From Burkholderia sp. BCC0322 (GTDB lineage: Bacteria > Pseudomonadota > Gammaproteobacteria > Burkholderiales > Burkholderiaceae), in NCBI RefSeq assembly GCF_902833045.1, contig NZ_CADFDU010000001.1:761927-825926 (forward strand): 64,000 nucleotides of DNA, read 5' to 3'. The notes below the pieces were generated by a model that searched no databases, had not been told where the DNA came from, and worked only from the letters and a program-made list of their open reading frames with translations. A program made the translations under genes and the position numbers. This document shows positions 60,372-64,000 of this stretch, piece by piece. Position 1 is the first letter of the stretch; each line of letters starts with the position of its first letter.

Positions 60372-61289
60372 TTACTTCGGCCATCGCCATGACGGCTCGG
60401 ACAGATGTTCCGCAAAATAATCGGACAGCGCGGCCACCTTCGCGGGACGGGCGCGCGCCGACGGCGTGACGAAGTAAAGGCCGCCCTTCGTCAGCGACCA
60501 GTCGGTGAGGATCGCTTCGAGGCGGCCATCGGCCAGATACTCGGCGGCGATGAATTCGGGCAGCTCGGCAATTGCGAGTCCGTCAAGCAGCGTGGGCAGC
60601 AGCGCATCGGAATTAGTCACGCGCAGCGGACCGGCCGGCATGACCGGTTCCTCCTCCCCCGAGGCGTTCGTGAAGCGCCAGACGTCGCTGCGTGCGCGGT
60701 ACGCGTATGAGAGACACGGCCGGCTCACCAGTTCGCGCGGATGCGCGGGCCGTCCTTCGCGCTTCAGGTACTCGGGCGACGCCACCACAAATTGTGTGAC
60801 CGCGCATAGCCGTCGCGCCACCAGCGACGAATCCGGCAGCGCGGCAATGCGCAGTGCGGCGTCGAAGCCATCGGCAACCAGGTCGACCGACGCATCCGAT
60901 AGATGCAGGTCGATCGACACTTCCGGATACGCGCGAAAGAACGCGGGCAGCAGGGGCGCGACCCAGCGCAGCCCGAACGACATCGGCACGGCCAGACGCA
61001 CCAGTCCTCGCGGCTGCACCGACATCTCGCGCGCGGCGTTTTCTGCTTCTTCGGCCTGACGGTAGATTTCTCCGGCCGTCTCGCAGATCGTTCGGCCGAA
61101 CTCGGTGAGTGAGAGCTGGCGCGACGTGCGGTTGAAGAGCCGCGCGCCTAACCGGTCTTCCAGACGGGCGACGCCACGAGATACCGTGGCCACCGACACC
61201 CCCATCACGCGCGCCGCGGCCGCGAACGATCCTTCCTCGGCGACCTTCGCGAACATCGCGAGTCCTTCGAAATCAGGCAGCTTCGCCAT
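60372..61289 (-). CDS. LysR-family regulator
   Basis: A 305-aa LysR regulator. The helix-turn-helix (EEGSFAAAARVMGVSVATVSRGVARLED) is the type common among SDR-linked repressors/activators. The effector domain follows at about 95-290. It is divergent from the SDR/pirin pair across 141 bp containing a TTGAT-N4-ATCAA palindrome, so it probably regulates them, as in many Burkholderia LysR-SDR-pirin groups. Confidence 0.9.
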   Translation of the reverse strand: MAKLPDFEGLAMFAKVAEEGSFAAAARVMGVSVATVSRGVARLEDRLGARLFNRTSRQLSLTEFGRTICETAGEIYRQAEEAENAAREMSVQPRGLVRLAVPMSFGLRWVAPLLPAFFRAYPEVSIDLHLSDASVDLVADGFDAALRIAALPDSSLVARRLCAVTQFVVASPEYLKREGRPAHPRELVSRPCLSYAYRARSDVWRFTNASGEEEPVMPAGPLRVTNSDALLPTLLDGLAIAELPEFIAAEYLADGRLEAILTDWSLTKGGLYFVTPSARARPAKVAALSDYFAEHLSEPSWRWPK

Positions 61290-61318
61290 TTCCCCTCATC
61301 GTTTCATTTTTGCAACGG

Positions 61319-61332
61319 TTGATTTCAATCAA
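61319..61332. promoter_or_regulatory. palindrome in the LysR/SDR spacer
   Basis: TTGATTTCAATCAA, identical in pattern to the FNR consensus. Because it lies midway between a LysR gene and its divergent target, with a T-N11-A core, it is more likely a LysR site than an FNR site. Confidence 0.5.
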
Positions 61333-61430
61333 TTCTATTTCGAAAAGATGCGGCCGTCGATATTCTCCTCACATCGCAGCACGCAACACCGAACGCAGTC
61401 CTCCAGTTACTGATCGAAAGGAGAAACACC

Positions 61431-62195
61431 ATGGCACACAAGCTCGACAACAAGATTGCACTCGTTACCGGCGCAACCAGCGGCATCGGCCTCGCGACCG
61501 CACAGCGTTTCGCGGCAGAAGGCGCACACGTCTACCTCACCGGCCGCCGTCAGGCCGAACTCGATGCCGCGGTGCAGGGCATCCGCGAAGCAGGCGGCAA
61601 CGCGACGGGTGTACGTGGCGATTCCACGAAGATGGGTGACCTCGACGCGCTGTATGCGCAGATCAAGGAAGAACAGGGGCATCTCGACGTGCTGTTCGCG
61701 AACGCCGGCGGCGGCTCGATGCTGCCGCTTGGCAGCATCACCGAAGAACACTACGACGACACCTTCGATCGTAACGTGAAGGGCGTGCTGTTCACGGTGC
61801 AAAAGGCGCTGCCGCTGCTCGCCGAGGGTGCGTCGGTGATCGTCACGGGTTCGACGGCAGGCAGCGCGGGCACGGCTGCATTCAGCGTGTATTCGGCATC
61901 GAAAGCCGCAGTGCGCGCCTTCGTACGCAGTTGGATTCTCGATCTGAAGGATCGCCGCATCCGGGTGAACACGATCAGCCCGGGTGCGACGCGCACGCCC
62001 GGCCTGCTCGACCTCGCCGGTGACGATGCCGCCCAACGCCAGGGTCTCGCCGATTACCTGGCTGTCCAGATCCCGATGGGGCGTCTTGGCGAGCCGGGCG
62101 AGATCGCGAGCGCCGCGCTGTTCCTGGCCTCTGACGATGCGAGCTTTGTGAACGGCGTCGAGCTATTCGTCGATGGCGGCCAGCAGCAGGTCTAA
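61431..62195 (+). CDS. short-chain dehydrogenase/reductase
   Basis: A 254-aa classical SDR. It has [16 protein letters not shown] (G-x-x-x-G-x-G), VLFANAGGG and the catalytic Ser in VIVTGSTAG, and the active-site [15 protein letters not shown] (Y-x-x-x-K intact). The C-terminal [14 protein letters not shown] is canonical. GAAAGGAG precedes the ATG. Pirin follows at 62279. Substrate unknown. Confidence 0.92.
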   Translation: MAHKLDNKIALVTGATSGIGLATAQRFAAEGAHVYLTGRRQAELDAAVQGIREAGGNATGVRGDSTKMGDLDALYAQIKEEQGHLDVLFANAGGGSMLPLGSITEEHYDDTFDRNVKGVLFTVQKALPLLAEGASVIVTGSTAGSAGTAAFSVYSASKAAVRAFVRSWILDLKDRRIRVNTISPGATRTPGLLDLAGDDAAQRQGLADYLAVQIPMGRLGEPGEIASAALFLASDDASFVNGVELFVDGGQQQV

Positions 62196-62278
62196 GCGCA
62201 GCCTGGGCGCGCGGTTGCGGGGCCATCGACGATCGCACCAGCGCCCGGCGAGTGCGTGCGTTTGAGCGGATGCACATC

Positions 62279-62986
62279 ATGATCGAACATCGTCCTTACC
62301 TTTCGCTTGGCGCAGTCAGGCGCAACTGGCTCGATACGCGACTGCATTTCCGCTTCGGCGAATGCGGACGAGTCGGCCATGCGCCGCTTGGCGCGCTCTA
62401 CGTGTGGAACGACGATGAGTTCGCGCCGCGCTCGGGCTTCAACCTGCATGCTCACCGCGACGTTGAGATCGTGACATGGGTGCGCTCGGGCGCGATCACG
62501 TATGAAGACGACTCGGGCAATCGCGCGCGACTGGTCGCCGATTCCCTGCAGGTGATGAGTGCAGGCACCGCGGTCCACCATTCCGAGCGTAACGAAGAAG
62601 ATGCGCCTGCGCGGCTATTCCAGATCTGGTTACATCCGCACACGCCGGGCGGCACGTCCCGTTGGGCGACGCGAATCTGTTCGCGCGGATGTCGCGAAGG
62701 CCACTTCGTCACGCTGGCGAGCGGCGATGCCGACGATGTGCGCGCGGGAGCGCTGCCTGTCCACGCGGACGCGCGCGTGCGTATCGCGACGTTACGCGAA
62801 GGCATGACGGTGCATCACGTGTTGCCGGCGTCACGCATGGCGTATCTGGTTGCCGATCATGGTCGGCTTGATGTCGGGGAAATCCAGCTCGCGCCACGCG
62901 ACGGAGTTGCCATACGCGATGAATCGCAGCTTACGTTGGTAGCGCGAGACGACACCGATGTCCTGATAGTCGAGCTTTTACGGTAG
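62279..62986 (+). CDS. pirin-family protein
   Basis: A 235-aa bicupin of the pirin group. The metal-binding set is HAHRDVEIVTWVRSGAITY and AGTAVHHSERN (His and Glu ligands), with FQIWLHPHTPG between the domains. ATG 62279 gives the usual MIEHRPYLSLG start; ATG 62270 is possible. Pirins act as quercetinase-like or redox-regulated proteins. It probably forms an operon with the SDR gene. Confidence 0.85.
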   Translation: MIEHRPYLSLGAVRRNWLDTRLHFRFGECGRVGHAPLGALYVWNDDEFAPRSGFNLHAHRDVEIVTWVRSGAITYEDDSGNRARLVADSLQVMSAGTAVHHSERNEEDAPARLFQIWLHPHTPGGTSRWATRICSRGCREGHFVTLASGDADDVRAGALPVHADARVRIATLREGMTVHHVLPASRMAYLVADHGRLDVGEIQLAPRDGVAIRDESQLTLVARDDTDVLIVELLR

Positions 62987-63129
62987 GGAAATTATGCAGT
63001 TGCGCTCGCGCGCGACGACATTCTTCACAGGTTCCACGTTTTGCACACGCCTCGGTTTGGTAGCTTTAAATGGCTGCTTTGCGATGAGGATTCGACGTCG
63101 ATCCCGCGCGACCGGATGTCCGTGATGGG

Positions 63130-63307
63130 TCGGTAACGGCCCGCCCTCAAAAGGGGAGGCGTAGGTGTTGGCGTAGCTTTGTGCGCCGATCCTTGTCAGA
63201 TAAGCTGCAGGTACTGCTGCATCATTGGAGTGACGGGGCAGGTGTTGCGGCAGGTTGCTTGCTCATGTGACCGGGAAAAGTTGCTTTGCCCGAGTTTACC
63301 AGTGGCC
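63130..63307. repeat. mutS-derived direct repeat, copy A
   Basis: About 178 bp, roughly 80-85% identical by eye to 63812-63996. On the minus strand it encodes a start like MSKQPAATPAPS, but a missing base shifts the frame before TPMMQQYL, the conserved N-terminus of MutS. The similarity then ends after about QQYL. It lies 144 bp after the pirin gene. Confidence 0.75.
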
Positions 63308-63407
63308 CGCGCGGGATCGCTCGAAGTTCACCATCCCGGCCAGTTGTCGGCGATAGCGAGAGGAAGCTAGTATCTTGCGCACGACAGTCCTTGGAGCGCG
63401 TCACTAT

Positions 63408-63728
63408 ATGGTCAAAGAACGGATCTCCTTTGTTGCCTCCGCGCTGTTCACCGTTCTCCTGCTCGGAGGGGTGTTTTTTATCACTTGCGATAAATTGCCC
63501 TTCAATTTTCGGATTCTACTCGGTTCGGGCTATGGCTTAGCGCTGGCCATATACGCAATTGCGTTTGCTTTCGCCTTAGTGGACACGACGCTCCGATACT
63601 TTTACTTGTTTGCCGACCGAGGCACCGCGCTTCAACCGCGAATGTCGCGCAGACGTGCATGGATACTTCTCGGTGCGGTTCTTATAGGGTTCTGGGCGCT
63701 CCATTGGTCCGCGTATCTGTGCCGTTGA
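63408..63728 (+). CDS. small membrane protein between the repeats
   Basis: A 106-aa protein with three or more hydrophobic helices (ISFVASALFTVLLLGGVFFI, then LALAIYAIAFAFALVDTTL, and WILLGAVLIGFWALHW). ATG 63408 lacks a good ribosome site; TTG 63375, with AGAGGAA upstream, is an alternative start adding 11 residues. The gene sits exactly between the two mutS-fragment repeats and looks lower in G+C than the flanking genes, suggesting acquired cargo. It may be an immunity-type protein (speculative). Confidence 0.6.
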   Translation: MVKERISFVASALFTVLLLGGVFFITCDKLPFNFRILLGSGYGLALAIYAIAFAFALVDTTLRYFYLFADRGTALQPRMSRRRAWILLGAVLIGFWALHWSAYLCR

Positions 63729-63811
63729 GAAAAGCATTAATTGCAGGTCGAATCGGAGTATTCGACCGTTCCCAAAGTCCGTACATGGGAATGGCACGCG
63801 TCTCGTCCGGG

Positions 63812-63996
63812 GCGGTAACGACTCATCCAGGAAAGTGCCAGCGTAGGTCTTGGCGTAGGATTACGCGCTGATCCTTGTCAGATAAGCCGCAGGTACTGCT
63901 GCATCATTGGAGTGACGGGTGCAGGTGCTGCGGTGGGTTGCATGCTCATGTGACCGGGAAAAGTTGCTTTGGCTGCCCGAGTTTACCAGTGGGCCG
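63812..63996. repeat. mutS-derived direct repeat, copy B
   Basis: About 185 bp, matching copy A (63130-63307). On the minus strand it reads MSMQPTAAPAPVTPMMQQYL followed by RLI and a stop. TPMMQQYLRL is the invariant start region of MutS domain I. The element continues to, or beyond, the end of the window. Confidence 0.75.
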
Positions 63997-64000
63997 GACG

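Noticed and set aside
61319-61332. Second FNR box
   Set aside because: The sequence fits the FNR pattern, but its place midway between a LysR gene and its target favours a LysR site. It is reported only as a palindrome.

Overview
The window is high-GC (about two thirds G+C by eye) proteobacterial DNA with Burkholderia-type gene families: DUF4148, many LysR regulators, RND efflux, DUF3141-pta-ackA. It most resembles an accessory replicon of the Burkholderia cepacia complex. No rRNA, tRNA, CRISPR array or replication origin was seen. Assignments rest on reading translated sequence and motifs; no database search was run.

Layout. 1-5.8 kb: BON and CsbD stress proteins, a triple-PAS LuxR-type regulator, a branched-chain amino acid binding protein and an amino-acid oxidase-like enzyme. 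5.9-20 kb: a mosaic of single genes (serine hydrolase, class V aminotransferase, GNATs, tautomerase, AraC regulator). An IS30-family element of 1,223 bp splits an alpha/beta hydrolase gene and left a 2-bp duplication. A MerR-methyltransferase fusion lies at 17.3 kb. 20-23.5 kb: a LysR regulator divergent from malic enzyme.

23.9-32.6 kb: an exopolysaccharide-type locus. An NfrB-like glycosyltransferase with a C-terminal c-di-GMP-binding (MshEN) module and an NfrA-like outer-membrane TPR/barrel protein are flanked by four exported proteins: a glycoside hydrolase, a DUF2334 deacetylase-like protein, a DUF4434-like lipoprotein and a small protein. A sigma-54-like promoter and a palindrome lie in the long central intergenic region. 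This is the strongest candidate for a poorly described multi-gene system.

32.9-38.4 kb: aminotransferase plus a 63-aa protein, a flavin-oxidase-like protein, LysR/SDR and hydrolase/MarR pairs. 38.5-44.4 kb: LysR, then a tight cluster of Fe(II)/2-oxoglutarate dioxygenase, AMP-dependent ligase, thermostable-hemolysin-family protein, MFS exporter and DoxX protein. It looks like a small-molecule biosynthesis and export operon whose product I cannot name. 44.6-50.3 kb: a tripartite RND efflux pump. 50.6-56.4 kb: an FNR/ANR-box-led operon (FabI, PHA-synthase-like DUF3141, phosphate acyltransferase, acetate kinase, small protein), suggesting low-oxygen metabolism. 56.6-63 kb: hydrolases, cytochrome P460, DUF4148, and a LysR/SDR/pirin group.

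63.1-64 kb: two imperfect direct repeats of about 180 bp, each carrying an inverted 5' fragment of mutS, flank a small membrane-protein gene. This may be a modular island or a tandem attachment-site array running off the window.
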